Positions 46,061-55,154 of a stretch of 64,000 nucleotides of DNA are shown in pieces. The notes under the pieces were generated by a model, which made no database searches, had not been told where the DNA came from, and saw only the letters and a program-made list of their open reading frames with translations. Position 1 is the stretch's first letter; each line of letters opens with the position of its first letter. This DNA is from Sphingomonas koreensis (GTDB lineage: Bacteria > Pseudomonadota > Alphaproteobacteria > Sphingomonadales > Sphingomonadaceae), in assembly GCF_002797435.1 (NCBI RefSeq), contig NZ_PGEN01000001.1:2044501-2108500 (forward strand). Direction: 5' to 3'. The translations under genes and the position numbers were made by a program.

Positions 46061-47368
46061 TTACGCCTCCGGGTAGATCGGGAAGCGTTCGCACAGCGCA
46101 CGGACGCGCTCGCGGACGTTCGCCTCGACCTGCGCGTCGCCAGCCTCGCCATTCTTGCGCAGCCCGTCGAGCACGTCGGCGACCATGTTGCCGATCTCGC
46201 GGAACTCGGCCGGGCCGAAGCCGCGGGTGGTGCCGGCGGGCGAACCGACGCGGATGCCGCTGGTCTTGACCGGGGGCAGCGGATCGTTGGGGATGCCGTT
46301 CTTGTTGCAGGTGATCGCCGCACGCTCGAGCGCTTCGTCGGCGTCCTTGCCGGTGACGCCGAGCGGGGTGAGGTCGATCAGCGCGAGGTGGGTGTCGGTG
46401 CCGCCCGAGACCACGGCCGCGCCGCGCTCCGAAAGCGTCGCGGCCAGCACCTTGGCATTCTCGACGATCGCAGCGGCATAGCTCTTGAAGTCGGGACGCA
46501 GCGCCTCGCCGAACGCGACCGCCTTGGCCGCGATGACGTGCATCAGCGGACCACCCTGAAGACCGGGGAACACCGCCGAGTTGATCTTCTTGGCGATCGC
46601 CTCGTCATTGGTGAACACCGCGCCGCCGCGCGGACCGCGCAGCGTCTTGTGCGTGGTGGTGGTGACGACATGTGCGTGGCCGAACGGGGTCGGGTGCACG
46701 CCACCGGCGACGAGGCCCGCGAAATGCGCCATGTCGACCATGAAGATCGCGCCCACTTCATCGGCGATCGCGCGGAACTTCGCGAAATCGATGTGGCGCG
46801 GATAGGCCGATCCGCCGGCGATGATGATGCGGGGGCTGTTCGCGCGGGCGAGCTCCGCAACCTGATCGTAATCGATCAGATGGGTGTCGGGCTTCACGCC
46901 ATACTGGACCGCGTTGAACCACTTGCCCGACATCGCCGCCTTGGCGCCGTGCGTCAGGTGGCCGCCCGAATCGAGGCTGAGGCCGAGGATCGTATCGCCG
47001 GGCTTGGCGAGCGCGAGCATCACCGCGCCATTGGCCTGCGCGCCCGAATGCGGCTGGACGTTGGCGAAGTCGCAACCGAACAGTTCGCGCGACCGGTCGA
47101 TCGCCAGCTGCTCGACTTCATCGGACGGGTGGCAGCCCTGATAATAGCGCTTGCCCGGATAGCCTTCGGCATATTTGTTGGTGAAGACGCTGCCCTGCGC
47201 TTCGAGCACGGCCTTGGAGACGATGTTCTCCGATGCGATCAGCTCGATCTGATAGCGCTCGCGCTCCAGTTCGTGACGGACGCCCGCGAATACGGCGGGG
47301 TCGGCGGTGGCGAGATCATTGGTGAAGAACCCGTCGGGCTGGACGGCGGAAATCGGATTGGTGCTCAT
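46061..47368 (-). CDS. glyA: Serine hydroxymethyltransferase
   Basis: A 435-residue PLP enzyme interconverting serine and glycine with tetrahydrofolate, the main one-carbon source. The PLP lysine is K241 in [30 protein letters not shown] and [13 protein letters not shown] are intact. The start ATG at 47368 gives M-S-T-N-P. Located 13 bp after rpiB on the minus strand, so rpiB-glyA are probably cotranscribed. Confidence 0.98.
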   Translation of the reverse strand: MSTNPISAVQPDGFFTNDLATADPAVFAGVRHELERERYQIELIASENIVSKAVLEAQGSVFTNKYAEGYPGKRYYQGCHPSDEVEQLAIDRSRELFGCDFANVQPHSGAQANGAVMLALAKPGDTILGLSLDSGGHLTHGAKAAMSGKWFNAVQYGVKPDTHLIDYDQVAELARANSPRIIIAGGSAYPRHIDFAKFRAIADEVGAIFMVDMAHFAGLVAGGVHPTPFGHAHVVTTTTHKTLRGPRGGAVFTNDEAIAKKINSAVFPGLQGGPLMHVIAAKAVAFGEALRPDFKSYAAAIVENAKVLAATLSERGAAVVSGGTDTHLALIDLTPLGVTGKDADEALERAAITCNKNGIPNDPLPPVKTSGIRVGSPAGTTRGFGPAEFREIGNMVADVLDGLRKNGEAGDAQVEANVRERVRALCERFPIYPEA

Positions 47369-47381
47369 GGTCTCTGGTCCT

Positions 47382-47819
47382 TCAGAGGGCCGGGTTGGTC
47401 AGCTTGTCCACCCGGCGCTGATGACGATCGCCGCCGAAACCGGTGGCGAGGAATTCGGTGATGCAGGCCTTGGCCATTTCGGGGCCGATCAGCCGGGCGC
47501 CCATGGCGATGACGTTCGCATCATTATGCTCGCGCGCGAGACGGGCGGAGAGCGGTTCCGAAACCAGCGCGCAACGCGCCTGCGGCACGCGGTTGACCGC
47601 GATCGAGATGCCGATGCCGCTGCCGCACAGCGCGACGCCGCGCTCGGCCTGGTTTTCCGCAATCGCCTTGCCCAGGGCAAGGCCGAAGTCGGGGTAATCG
47701 ACGCTCGCCGGGCCATCGGTGCCCAGATCGAGCACCTCGTGTCCTTCGCCGCGCAGCCATTCGGCGAGCGCGGACTTGAGTTCCCAGGCGGCGTGATCCG
47801 AAGCGATGGCGATTCGCAT
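47382..47819 (-). CDS. rpiB: Ribose-5-phosphate isomerase B
   Basis: A 145-residue isomerase of the non-oxidative pentose phosphate pathway. Motifs: [27 protein letters not shown] and the catalytic cysteine C65 in [18 protein letters not shown] and N residues in R-A-R-E-H-N-D-A-N complete the site. First gene of the rpiB-glyA-nrdR-trmJ run; the other side is a divergent lipoprotein gene. Confidence 0.95.
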   Translation of the reverse strand: MRIAIASDHAAWELKSALAEWLRGEGHEVLDLGTDGPASVDYPDFGLALGKAIAENQAERGVALCGSGIGISIAVNRVPQARCALVSEPLSARLAREHNDANVIAMGARLIGPEMAKACITEFLATGFGGDRHQRRVDKLTNPAL

Positions 47820-47923
47820 TGGAAGAGCGGTTCATTCCTTGAGATGAGCGGATGCCCGGCTCTCTAGGCGCTTGGCGCGGCAAAGGCTACACCAGAAGCG
47901 CGAAACTTATCCTGGGGGAGGCC

Positions 47924-48394
47924 ATGATGCGGCTTTGGGCGGTTGGAACGATGCTGGCGGGCGCGGCGGCGCTTTCGGCATGCGGCGAGATGAGCAACGA
48001 GACGCAGGCGGCCTTGGTCGAGAACGCCGTCGCCAATGCGCAGGCGATCGCCGAGAACGTTACGGCCGAAGCAGAAAAGGCGGAGAAGGCGGCGGAAGCG
48101 CCCAGCCGCGACGCGTGGCTGGGGAAATGGGTGGGCGTCGAGGGACTGGTGCTGACGATCGAGAAGGATCCGTCGGGGCCGGGCCGCTATCGCCTGATCA
48201 ACACCTACAGCCTCGACGAGGGCGCGACCGGGACCTTTGCCGGGGTCGCGACCAACGAGGGTATCGCCTTCACCCGGCCGGACGGCGCCAAGGTGCTCCG
48301 CGCGACCGATGGCGCGGCGACCGGCCTGAAGTATCTCGACGGCAAGAAGGACTGTCTGACCGTCGGTGTCGGCGAGGGATACTGCCGGGACTGA
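47924..48394 (+). CDS. Small lipoprotein of unknown function
   Basis: A 156-residue lipoprotein: M-M-R-L-W-A-V-G-T-M-L-A-G-A-A-A-L-S-A-C with lipobox at C20. A helical alanine/glutamate-rich segment (35-60) follows, then a beta-rich C-terminal domain with W-L-G-K-W-V-G-V-E-G-L and Y-S-L-D-E-G-A-T-G-T-F. Two adjacent ATGs (47924, 47927) follow cctgggggag; either may be used. No family recognised. Divergent from rpiB; a family A repeat follows. Confidence 0.75.
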   Translation: MMRLWAVGTMLAGAAALSACGEMSNETQAALVENAVANAQAIAENVTAEAEKAEKAAEAPSRDAWLGKWVGVEGLVLTIEKDPSGPGRYRLINTYSLDEGATGTFAGVATNEGIAFTRPDGAKVLRATDGAATGLKYLDGKKDCLTVGVGEGYCRD

Positions 48395-48406
48395 TTGCAT
48401 GAAAGG

Positions 48407-48487
48407 CGGCACCGGCCCGCTCCCCCACCCCCGCTCCCCAGCACCAGTATCCTATGGGTGGCGGGGTGGGGGAGCGGGCCGGTGCCG
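48407..48487. repeat. Family A inverted repeat, copy 3 (diverged)
   Basis: Outer arms cggcaccggcccgctccccc and its reverse complement are intact, but the inner part is shortened and the loop reads agtatccta, so this copy has diverged most. It lies between the lipoprotein gene and btaA. Confidence 0.85.
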
Positions 48488-48581
48488 AACCCAGCGAAGC
48501 ATGACGGTTACGTGACGCCGGCCGTCACGCGACTGAAATGCGGGCGACCTAGGAGCCGGGAAATTCCCGGGAGCCACGACC

Positions 48582-49817
48582 ATGGGTTCGATTGCCAGCC
48601 AGCCGCGCAACCGCGCGGTGCGCACCGCCGTTCACCGCCACGAGCATCTGAGCAAGGAAGGGTTGCTCGAACGCGCCTTCACCTTCGCGTTTCGCGGCCT
48701 GGTCTATGCCCAGATCTGGGAGGACCCCGAAGTCGATATGGAGGCGCTGGCGATCACGCCCGACTGCCATCTCGTCACAATCGCCAGCGGCGGGTGCAAC
48801 GTCCTGTCCTACCTGACCGCCGATCCGGCGAAGATCACCGCGGTCGATCTCAACACCGCGCATATCGCGCTCAACAAGCTCAAGGTCGCGGCGGCGCAGC
48901 ATCTGCCCGATCATGCCGCGTTCCACCGCTTCTTCGGCCAGGCCAACCGGGCGGAGAATATCGCGGCCTATCGCGAGACGCTCGCCCCGCATCTCGACGA
49001 GACCACGCGGCGTTACTGGGAAGGCCGCGACCTCGCCGGACGCCGCCGGATCAAGGGCTTTGCCGGCGGCTTCTACAAGCGCGGGCTGCTCGGCGGGTTC
49101 ATCGGCGCGGCGCACCTGCTCGCCAAGCTCTATCGGATCGATCCGCGCGAGCTGCTCGCTGCGAAGACCCCCGAGGAGCAGCGCGAAATCTTCGAACGGC
49201 GGCTGGCGCCGGTGTTCGACAAGAAGTTCGTGCGCTGGCTGATCGAGCAGCCCGCTTCGCTGTTCGGCCTGGGCATCCCGCCCGCGCAGTACGAGGCGCT
49301 AGCCGCCGACGATCCGCGCGGGATCAAGGCGGTGCTGTTGCGGCGGCTGGAGAAGCTCGCCTGCGACTTCGACCTTTCGGACAACTACTTCGCCTGGCAG
49401 GCGTTCGGGCGCGGCTATGGCGAAGGCGCCGACGCGCCGCTGCCGCCCTATCTGCGCGCTGCGAATCACGAGGTCGTCCGCGAGCGCGCAAACCGCGTCG
49501 AGGTGCGGCACCAGAACTTCGTCGAATATCTGGAATCGATGCCCGAGGGTTCGCTCGACCGCTATATCCTGCTCGACGCGCAGGACTGGATGACCGACGC
49601 ACAGCTCAACCGGCTATGGGGTGAGATCACGCGGACGGCCAAGCCCGAGGCGCGCGTGCTGTTCCGCACCGCCGCGGCGCCGACGCTGCTGCCCGGCCGC
49701 GTCGCCGACGCGATCCTGGACCGCTGGGACTATGCCGAGGCGGAGTCGCTGGATTTCACCGCGCGCGACCGCTCGGCCATCTATGGCGGCGTGCACCTCT
49801 ATCGCCTGAAGCCGTGA
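48582..49817 (+). CDS. btaA: BtaA-like S-adenosylmethionine:diacylglycerol 3-amino-3-carboxypropyltransferase
   Basis: A 411-residue DUF3419 protein. Marks: W-E-D-P-E-V-D-M-E-A-L near residue 45, I-A-S-G-G-C-N-V-L-S-Y-L as the SAM site, A-V-D-L-N-T-A-H-I-A-L-N-K-L-K, and Y-I-L-L-D-A-Q-D-W-M near the C-terminus. In Rhodobacter BtaA moves the aminocarboxypropyl group of SAM onto diacylglycerol, the first step to the betaine lipid DGTS. The downstream N-methyltransferase overlaps it by four bases, which supports this role over a generic one. DGTS replaces phospholipids under phosphate limitation; no Pho box was recognised. Confidence 0.9.
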   Translation: MGSIASQPRNRAVRTAVHRHEHLSKEGLLERAFTFAFRGLVYAQIWEDPEVDMEALAITPDCHLVTIASGGCNVLSYLTADPAKITAVDLNTAHIALNKLKVAAAQHLPDHAAFHRFFGQANRAENIAAYRETLAPHLDETTRRYWEGRDLAGRRRIKGFAGGFYKRGLLGGFIGAAHLLAKLYRIDPRELLAAKTPEEQREIFERRLAPVFDKKFVRWLIEQPASLFGLGIPPAQYEALAADDPRGIKAVLLRRLEKLACDFDLSDNYFAWQAFGRGYGEGADAPLPPYLRAANHEVVRERANRVEVRHQNFVEYLESMPEGSLDRYILLDAQDWMTDAQLNRLWGEITRTAKPEARVLFRTAAAPTLLPGRVADAILDRWDYAEAESLDFTARDRSAIYGGVHLYRLKP

Positions 49818-50461
49818 GCGGGAGCCATGCTGCGCGGATGGACGGCGTCTATGCGGCGCAGCGGCACATCTACGACCTGACGCGCAAATACTACCTTCTC
49901 GGGCGCGACCGGCTGATCGCCGAGCTGGCACCGCCACCCGGGGGCACGGTGCTGGAGGTCGGCTGCGGCACCGCGCGCAACCTGATCGCGGCGGCGCGGC
50001 GCTGGCCGCAGGCCCGCTTCTACGGCCTCGACATTTCCGAGGCGATGCTGACGACCGCACGGGCCAAGGTGGCAAGCGCGGGACTGTCCGACCGGATCAT
50101 GCTGGTGCAGGGCGACGCGGCGAAGTTCGATACCAAGGCGTTGTTCGGCCTGGACGGGTTCGACCGGGTGTTCCTGAGCTACACCCTGTCGATGATCCCC
50201 GACTGGACCGCGGCGATCGAGCAGGCGGCCAAGGCGGTGGCGGCCGGCGGGGCGCTGCGCGTCGTCGATTTCGGGCAGCAGGAGAAGCTGCCGGGATGGT
50301 GGCGGCAGGCGCTGTTCGCCTGGCTCGAACGCTTCCACGTCACCCCGCGGCGCGAGCTGCCGGTCGCGCTCAGGCACACCGCGATGGCAAACGGATTGGA
50401 GCTTGGCTTCGAGCCGTTGCTGCGCGGCTATGCGTGGAGCGGGAGCCTGCGGCGCGGCTAG
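49814..50461 (+). CDS. btaB: BtaB-like N-methyltransferase for betaine lipid synthesis
   Basis: A 215-residue class I SAM methyltransferase. Motif I is V-L-E-V-G-C-G-T-A-R-N; D-I-S-E-A-M-L follows, and the acceptor region R-V-F-L-S-Y-T-L-S-M-I-P. BtaB adds three methyl groups to give DGTS. GTG start overlaps the btaA stop by four bases; an ATG at 49838 is an alternative. Its stop overlaps the convergent hypothetical gene's stop by four bases. Function is inferred mostly from the pairing with btaA. Confidence 0.87.
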   Translation: MSGSHAARMDGVYAAQRHIYDLTRKYYLLGRDRLIAELAPPPGGTVLEVGCGTARNLIAAARRWPQARFYGLDISEAMLTTARAKVASAGLSDRIMLVQGDAAKFDTKALFGLDGFDRVFLSYTLSMIPDWTAAIEQAAKAVAAGGALRVVDFGQQEKLPGWWRQALFAWLERFHVTPRRELPVALRHTAMANGLELGFEPLLRGYAWSGSLRRG

Positions 50462-51033
50462 CCCTGCCAGCCCCAGGGCAATGGGGGCGGCGCGACGGGC
50501 TTTGCGAGGTCGAACTCGACGCGGAAATGGCGGCCCGGGCGGCGCAGCTCATAAGCGAAACGCGTGCCATCGACTTCCATCGCCCAGACATTGGTCACCG
50601 AACGCTCGGCATTCAGCGACCGGAACAGCGCGATCGATTCGGCGTCGACCGGGAACTCCTGCCGAGCCGCGGTGCCGGGCGCCGCCGTGTCACCGCCGTA
50701 CAGGGTGAGCTTGTCCGAAGTGCCGTCCTCATGGCGGTGATCGTGCTTGAGACGGACGCCGGTGGCGGTACGGCTGACGACCCAGGTGCGCGAGCGATCC
50801 TCGCCGACATGAAAGGGGATGCGCACCCGCCCCGGCTCACACGAAGCGACGTGCATCACCAGCGTCTTGTTCGCGAAGGCGGCGTCGGCGGGATCGTTGG
50901 TGACGACCCGCCCCGCGAATGCCTTGCCGCACAGCGGCGCGAGCCGGGCCATGAAAGCGTCGGCGGGTGCCGCGGGCCTGGGCGCGAAGCCGGGCAGCGC
51001 CGCAAGCGCGGCAAGGGCGAGCAAAGCCTTCAT
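50458..51033 (-). CDS. Secreted protein of unknown function
   Basis: A 191-residue protein with an alanine-rich signal peptide (M-K-A-L-L-A-L-A-A-L-A-A-L-P-G). The mature part has two cysteines (L-C-G-K, S-C-E-P) that may pair, and G-R-V-V-T-N-D-P-A-D-A-A-F, R-L-K-H-D-H-R-H-E-D-G-T and F-R-S-L-N-A-E-R-S-V-T-N-V-W. The pattern recurs in sphingomonad proteins of unknown role, from memory. It converges on btaB with overlapping stops. Confidence 0.75.
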   Translation of the reverse strand: MKALLALAALAALPGFAPRPAAPADAFMARLAPLCGKAFAGRVVTNDPADAAFANKTLVMHVASCEPGRVRIPFHVGEDRSRTWVVSRTATGVRLKHDHRHEDGTSDKLTLYGGDTAAPGTAARQEFPVDAESIALFRSLNAERSVTNVWAMEVDGTRFAYELRRPGRHFRVEFDLAKPVAPPPLPWGWQG

Positions 51034-51041
51034 CCCATTCC

Positions 51042-51818
51042 TCACTTCGACGCGCGGCGCGCCTGCTTGCGCATCGATCCGCGCAGGAAGCGCGCGGCGA
51101 ACCACATGCGGCGCGCGGTCTTGCCCACCAGCGTGTGGAGCGTGTCGCCATGCACGGCATCCCACGCCGCCTGCGCCGCCTGTTCGACGGGGGTGAATTC
51201 GAGCTGCGCCGCGCGCACGCGATCGCGCATCGTTTCGTTGCTGCCTACCGGCGTGCCGTCGAGGATCGCGGTATCGATGAAGCTCGGCAGCAGCGCGCGG
51301 ACACGGATGCCCTCGCCATGCCATTCGGCGTCGAGCGCCTCGGTGAAGCCGCGCACCGCGAACTTGGTCGCCGAATAGATCGCGACGCCCATCGTGCCGT
51401 AGATGCCGGCGGCCGACGCGGTGTTGAGCAGGCAGCCGCCCGAGGCCTTCAAATAGCGATAGCCGGCATGCGCGCCATAGACGACACCCATCAAATTGAT
51501 GTCGACGCAGCGGTCGAGCTCTTCGACCGTGGTCTGGGCGAAATTGCCGCCGACCCCGACCCCGGCATTGTTGAACAGCACGTCGAGCCTGCCACCGCTC
51601 TCGCCCACGAAATCGGCGAGCGCCCCATCCCAGGCCGCACGGTCGCGTACGTCGAGCTTGTGGACCGTGACCGGCGCGCCGCCGAGCAGCCGAGCCGTTT
51701 CCGCCATGCCGGCGTCGTTGATATCGGCAAGGCCGACACGCCAGCCGCGCGAGGCGAACAGGACCGCAACCGCCCGCCCGATGCCCGATCCACCGCCGGT
51801 GATGAAGATCGACTGCAT
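51042..51818 (-). CDS. Short-chain dehydrogenase/reductase
   Basis: A 258-residue classical SDR. Cofactor loop T-G-G-G-S-G-I-G at 7-14, N-N-A-G-V-G-V-G-G-N near residue 84, catalytic Y-S-A-T-K (Y-x-x-x-K), and N-T-A-S-A-A-G-I-Y-G around the serine. D-I-N in strand two suggests NAD+. Substrate unknown. It is 9 bp from the secreted-protein gene downstream and lies apart from the PCD gene by 89 bp. Confidence 0.87.
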   Translation of the reverse strand: MQSIFITGGGSGIGRAVAVLFASRGWRVGLADINDAGMAETARLLGGAPVTVHKLDVRDRAAWDGALADFVGESGGRLDVLFNNAGVGVGGNFAQTTVEELDRCVDINLMGVVYGAHAGYRYLKASGGCLLNTASAAGIYGTMGVAIYSATKFAVRGFTEALDAEWHGEGIRVRALLPSFIDTAILDGTPVGSNETMRDRVRAAQLEFTPVEQAAQAAWDAVHGDTLHTLVGKTARRMWFAARFLRGSMRKQARRASK

Positions 51819-51907
51819 GACCCCTCCCCTAAGACTCGCCGTACCGATCCATCGAAACCGGCTTCAGGTACAGGGGAGCAGAGCTAACCCGCTTTTGCAA
51901 GCGGACG

Positions 51908-52198
51908 TTACTCCACCAGCGCGTCGATCGCCTGCGCCATGTCGATATCGCGGCCCGACAGACCGCCGGCGTCGTGCGTGGTGAGCAGGATATCGACCCG
52001 GTTCCACACATTCGACCATTCGGGATGGTGATCGGACTTCTCAGCGAGCAGCGCGACCTGGGTCATGAAGGCGAAGGCCTGGCTGAAATCGTCGAAGGTG
52101 AAGCTGCGCGTGATCGCGTCGCGCTCCGCCTGATGATCCCATTCGGGCAGCCCCTCCAGCGCTTCTTCGCGTTCCGCCTGGCTCAGTTGCTCGACCAT
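51908..52198 (-). CDS. phhB: Pterin-4a-carbinolamine dehydratase
   Basis: A 96-residue protein of the PCD/DCoH family, which regenerates pterin cofactor after aromatic hydroxylation. The signature [27 protein letters not shown] is at 55-80 with catalytic histidines at 57, 58 and 75. The usual tyrosine in N-V-Y-N is tryptophan here. No phenylalanine hydroxylase is in the window. Start ATG 52198 fits family length. Confidence 0.92.
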   Translation of the reverse strand: MVEQLSQAEREEALEGLPEWDHQAERDAITRSFTFDDFSQAFAFMTQVALLAEKSDHHPEWSNVWNRVDILLTTHDAGGLSGRDIDMAQAIDALVE

Positions 52199-52237
52199 TC
52201 TTCCACTCCTTCGTTGGGTGGGGCATAGCGCAGGGCG

Positions 52238-52645
52238 ATGGCTGACAAAACCGAGACTTTCGCGCCCAGCGCTGCCGATATGGAAGCGCTCGCCCGCGCC
52301 GCGCTGGCACGAATCCCCGAGCCGTTCGCGGCCTATCTGGCGGACGTCGTGCTGATGATCGAGGACTTCGCCGACGAGCAGACGCTGCGCGACATGAGGA
52401 TGGAGGATCCGTTCGAGCTGACCGGCCTCTATTCGGGACGGCCGGTGGGCGAGAAGGACGGGTTCCTGGGCGAGCTGCCCCAGCCCGACACGATCCACCT
52501 CTATCGCCGTCCGCTGCTCGACGAATGGGTCGAGACCGGCGTGAGCCTGGAAGCGCTGGTCACCCATGTCGTGGTGCATGAGGTGGGGCATCATTTCGGC
52601 CTGTCGGACGACGACATGCACGCGCTGGAGGACAGCGTCGGGTGA
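52238..52645 (+). CDS. Zincin-fold metallopeptidase family protein
   Basis: A 135-residue protein. The zinc-binding H-E-V-G-H-H-F-G is at 114-121 with a third ligand in [17 protein letters not shown] and [12 protein letters not shown] are markers for the short Zincin_1 family. Substrate unknown. The ccmA GTG overlaps its stop, so it is the first gene of a ccm operon. Confidence 0.88.
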   Translation: MADKTETFAPSAADMEALARAALARIPEPFAAYLADVVLMIEDFADEQTLRDMRMEDPFELTGLYSGRPVGEKDGFLGELPQPDTIHLYRRPLLDEWVETGVSLEALVTHVVVHEVGHHFGLSDDDMHALEDSVG

Positions 52646-53226
52646 CCCCTCCCCGGCTCGCCTTTGAGGACGTGGCGTGCCTGCGCGGCGGGCGGCTGCT
52701 GTTCGAGGGGCTGAGCTTCGCGCTCGACGAAGGGGGCGCGGCGCTGGTGACCGGACCCAACGGCGCGGGCAAGTCGAGCCTGATCCGGGTCGCGGCAGGG
52801 TTGCTCAAACCGGCGGCGGGTGTCGTGGCCGTTGAGGGCGAACGCGCGCTGCTGACCGAGGCGGCAGCGCTCGATCCGGAATTGCCGGTGGGCAAGGCGT
52901 TGGGCTTCTGGGCGGGCCTTGACGGTCGGCGCGATGCCGCCGAGGCAGCGCTGAATGCGGTCGGGCTGGCGCATCTCGCACCGGTGCCGGTGCGGCTGCT
53001 CTCGACCGGGCAGCGGCGGCGCGTCGGGATCGCGCGCGTGGTGGCGAGCGGGGCGCCCATCTGGCTGCTCGACGAACCCGCCAATGGACTGGATCAGGCG
53101 GCGGTGGCCATGTTGGGTCATTTGATTTCCGAACATCGCCTCAATGGCGGGATCGTGGTGGTCGCAACACATCTGCCGATCCACATCCCCGGCGCGCATG
53201 GCGTGGTGATCGGGGACGCGGCATGA
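52642..53226 (+). CDS. ccmA: Heme exporter ATP-binding protein CcmA
   Basis: A 194-residue ABC ATPase of the cytochrome c maturation system. Walker A G-P-N-G-A-G-K-S (38-45), signature L-S-T-G-Q near 120-124, Walker B W-L-L-D-E-P at 141-146. The protein is short, typical for CcmA. It works with CcmB, coded next, in releasing heme-loaded CcmE. GTG start with overlap to the zincin gene. ccmC, D and E are not in this window. Confidence 0.95.
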   Translation: MTPPRLAFEDVACLRGGRLLFEGLSFALDEGGAALVTGPNGAGKSSLIRVAAGLLKPAAGVVAVEGERALLTEAAALDPELPVGKALGFWAGLDGRRDAAEAALNAVGLAHLAPVPVRLLSTGQRRRVGIARVVASGAPIWLLDEPANGLDQAAVAMLGHLISEHRLNGGIVVVATHLPIHIPGAHGVVIGDAA

Positions 53227-53867
53227 GCGGCTTGGCTTCGCTGGTGTGGCGCGAGCTGCGGCGGGCCTGGGCCGCCGGGGGCCTGACGCTGCCGGTCGCC
53301 TTCTTCCTGCTGGTGGCGATCCTGTTCCCCTTCGCGATCGGGCCGGAGGGCAAGCTGCTCGCGCGGATCGGCGGCGGGGTGATCTGGGCGGCGGCTTTGC
53401 TCGCAGCGCTGCTGCCGGTCGAGCGGCTGGTGAACCCTGATATCGAGAACGGCGTGCTCGACCAGCTCGCGGTGCGCGGCTGGACCGATGCGAGCGTGGC
53501 GGCGGCGAAGACATTGGGGCATTGGCTGGGCTTCGCGCCGACCTTGCTGGTGGCGACGGTGATCGCGGCGGCGCTGCTCAACCTCTCGCTCGACCAGACG
53601 CGCGCGGCGCTGGTTGCGCTGTTGATCGGCACGCCGGGGCTGGCGGCTTTGGGCGTGGCGACCGCGGCGCTGACGGCGGGGCTGCGCGGTGCGGGCGCGG
53701 TGGCGGGGCTGGTGATGCTGCCCTTCGCGGTACCGCTGCTGATCTTCGGCGCAGGCGCGATGGGGAATGATCCGGGCGCGATCAAGCTGCTCGGCGCGGT
53801 GAGTTTGTTGCTGGTCGCGGGGTGCCCGTTCGTCGCGGGCGCGGCGATGCGGATGGGGCGGGGTTAG
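53223..53867 (+). CDS. ccmB: Heme exporter protein CcmB
   Basis: A 214-residue membrane protein with about six helices. Family features are L-V-W-R-E-L-R-R-A at the N-terminus, P-F-A-I-G-P-E, L-L-P-V-E-R-L and the C-terminal L-L-V-A-G-C-P-F-V-A-G-A-A-M-R. It forms the CcmAB transporter. The ATG overlaps the ccmA stop. Confidence 0.95.
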   Translation: MSGLASLVWRELRRAWAAGGLTLPVAFFLLVAILFPFAIGPEGKLLARIGGGVIWAAALLAALLPVERLVNPDIENGVLDQLAVRGWTDASVAAAKTLGHWLGFAPTLLVATVIAAALLNLSLDQTRAALVALLIGTPGLAALGVATAALTAGLRGAGAVAGLVMLPFAVPLLIFGAGAMGNDPGAIKLLGAVSLLLVAGCPFVAGAAMRMGRG

Positions 53868-53872
53868 AGGCT

Positions 53873-54157
53873 ATGCAATTACTGATCGACGGGATGATGT
53901 CTGGAACCGGGATTCGAGATCGCATCAACGGTGGCTACATCGATCCCGAAGCACTCGGCCTTTCGTCTCCGCTAGTCGATGATTTGCGGATATGGCTCTC
54001 GCGATATGAGGACGCACACTACGCTGGCTTCGACGACGCGGAAGTCGTGTCGATGCTAGATCGGCAGGGTGTTGCTCTAGCCGAAAGGATGACCAAAGAG
54101 CGGACCAGCGACAAGGTTGGCTATTACTCAAACGCGCATCTGAAAGAGCTAGAGTAG
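53873..54157 (+). CDS. Small hypothetical protein with low-GC codon use
   Basis: 94 residues starting at the ATG at 53873, with no good ribosome site. Soluble and acidic: M-Q-L-L-I-D-G-M-M-S-G-T-G-I-R-D and L-R-I-W-L-S-R-Y-E-D-A-H-Y-A-G-F-D-D-A-E-V. No family recognised. Codons are visibly less GC-rich than in ccmB, suggesting foreign origin. It lies 6 bp after ccmB and converges on the methyltransferase gene with a 5-bp gap. Confidence 0.6.
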   Translation: MQLLIDGMMSGTGIRDRINGGYIDPEALGLSSPLVDDLRIWLSRYEDAHYAGFDDAEVVSMLDRQGVALAERMTKERTSDKVGYYSNAHLKELE

Positions 54158-54162
54158 CCGCG

Positions 54163-55032
54163 CTAACGACTCCATCGCGCGAAGATCGCGGTCGGCAGCA
54201 ACAGCCCCCTCGCCTCTTCGCGCACGGCGAGTTCGCCGCATTCGATCTTGCCGCCGAGATCTGCGAAATGCTGGTTGAGCAGCTCGCCGATCGCCAGCGC
54301 GGACATTCGGATCGCGTAGACGGTGAGGAACAGGAAGCGCGAATCGGCGTCCAAGAGCTGGCGGCAATTGGCGATCAGGCTGGGCAGATCCTGCTCGAGC
54401 TGCCATACTTCCCCGGTCGGGCCGCGGCCATATTTGGGCGGGTCGAGCAATATGCCGTCATAGCGGCGGCCCCGACGCACCTCGCGCGCGACGAACTTGC
54501 CGGCGTCGTCGATGATCCAGCGGATCGGCTTGTCGCTCATATTCGAGAGCGCGGCGTTGCCCTTGGCGGCCTCGACCGATTTCTTGGAGGCGTCGACATG
54601 CACCATTTGCGCGCCGCTTGCCGCCATCGCCAGCGTGCCGACGCCGGTATAGCCGAACAGGTTCATGACGGTGGGCGCTTCGACTCCGGCGGTCTGCTGG
54701 CGCATCCAGCTCCACACCGGCGCCATGTCGGGGAAGAAGCCGAGATGGCGGAACGGCGTGGTCTGCGCGGTGAAGCGCACCTGGTCCCAGCCGAGCGGCC
54801 AACCTTCGCGCGGGACCGGCTTGGTGAAGACCCAGCGGCCGCCCCCCTCGTCATCGGGCGCGGGAGTGAACTCGCCGTGCGCGTCCCAGCCCTCGGACGC
54901 GGGCGCCCACATCGCCTGGGGTTCCGGGCGGATGAAGCGATAGTCGCCATAGCGCTCGAGCTTGCGGCCGTGGCCCGAGTCGACAAGGCCGTAATCGGCC
55001 CAGGGTTCGCCGGTGAGGGTGACGAGGTTCAT
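54163..55032 (-). CDS. RlmI-like SAM-dependent methyltransferase
   Basis: A 289-residue protein resembling RlmI/RlmK-type rRNA methyltransferases. SAM motif: V-M-N-L-F-G-Y-T-G-V-G-T-L-A-M-A-A near residue 120, the acidic V-D-A-S-K-K-S, and the catalytic-type D-P-P-K-Y-G-R-G near residue 195. The first 100 residues lack the PUA domain of RlmI, so substrate may differ. Standing alone, beside thrC with a family A repeat between. Confidence 0.8.
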   Translation of the reverse strand: MNLVTLTGEPWADYGLVDSGHGRKLERYGDYRFIRPEPQAMWAPASEGWDAHGEFTPAPDDEGGGRWVFTKPVPREGWPLGWDQVRFTAQTTPFRHLGFFPDMAPVWSWMRQQTAGVEAPTVMNLFGYTGVGTLAMAASGAQMVHVDASKKSVEAAKGNAALSNMSDKPIRWIIDDAGKFVAREVRRGRRYDGILLDPPKYGRGPTGEVWQLEQDLPSLIANCRQLLDADSRFLFLTVYAIRMSALAIGELLNQHFADLGGKIECGELAVREEARGLLLPTAIFARWSR

Positions 55033-55068
55033 GGCGCCCGTTTAGTTTGGTTCCGCCTCCGGCGGAAG

Positions 55069-55148
55069 CCGCACCGGCCCGCTCCCCCACCCGGCCACCC
55101 ATATCATGCTACCGCTGGGTGGCCGGGTGGGGGAGCGGGCCGGTGCCG
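55069..55148. repeat. Family A inverted repeat, copy 4
   Basis: An 80-bp hairpin; the arms match copy 1 with one mismatch near the outer end. The loop tatcatgctaccgc is the exact reverse complement of the copy 1 loop. It lies between thrC and the methyltransferase gene, both on the minus strand. Confidence 0.9.
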
Positions 55149-55154
55149 CCTGAC

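Noticed and set aside
49838..49840. ATG start for btaB
   Set aside because: Possible, but the GTG at 49814 gives the coupled GTGA overlap with btaA and a better match to usual operon structure.
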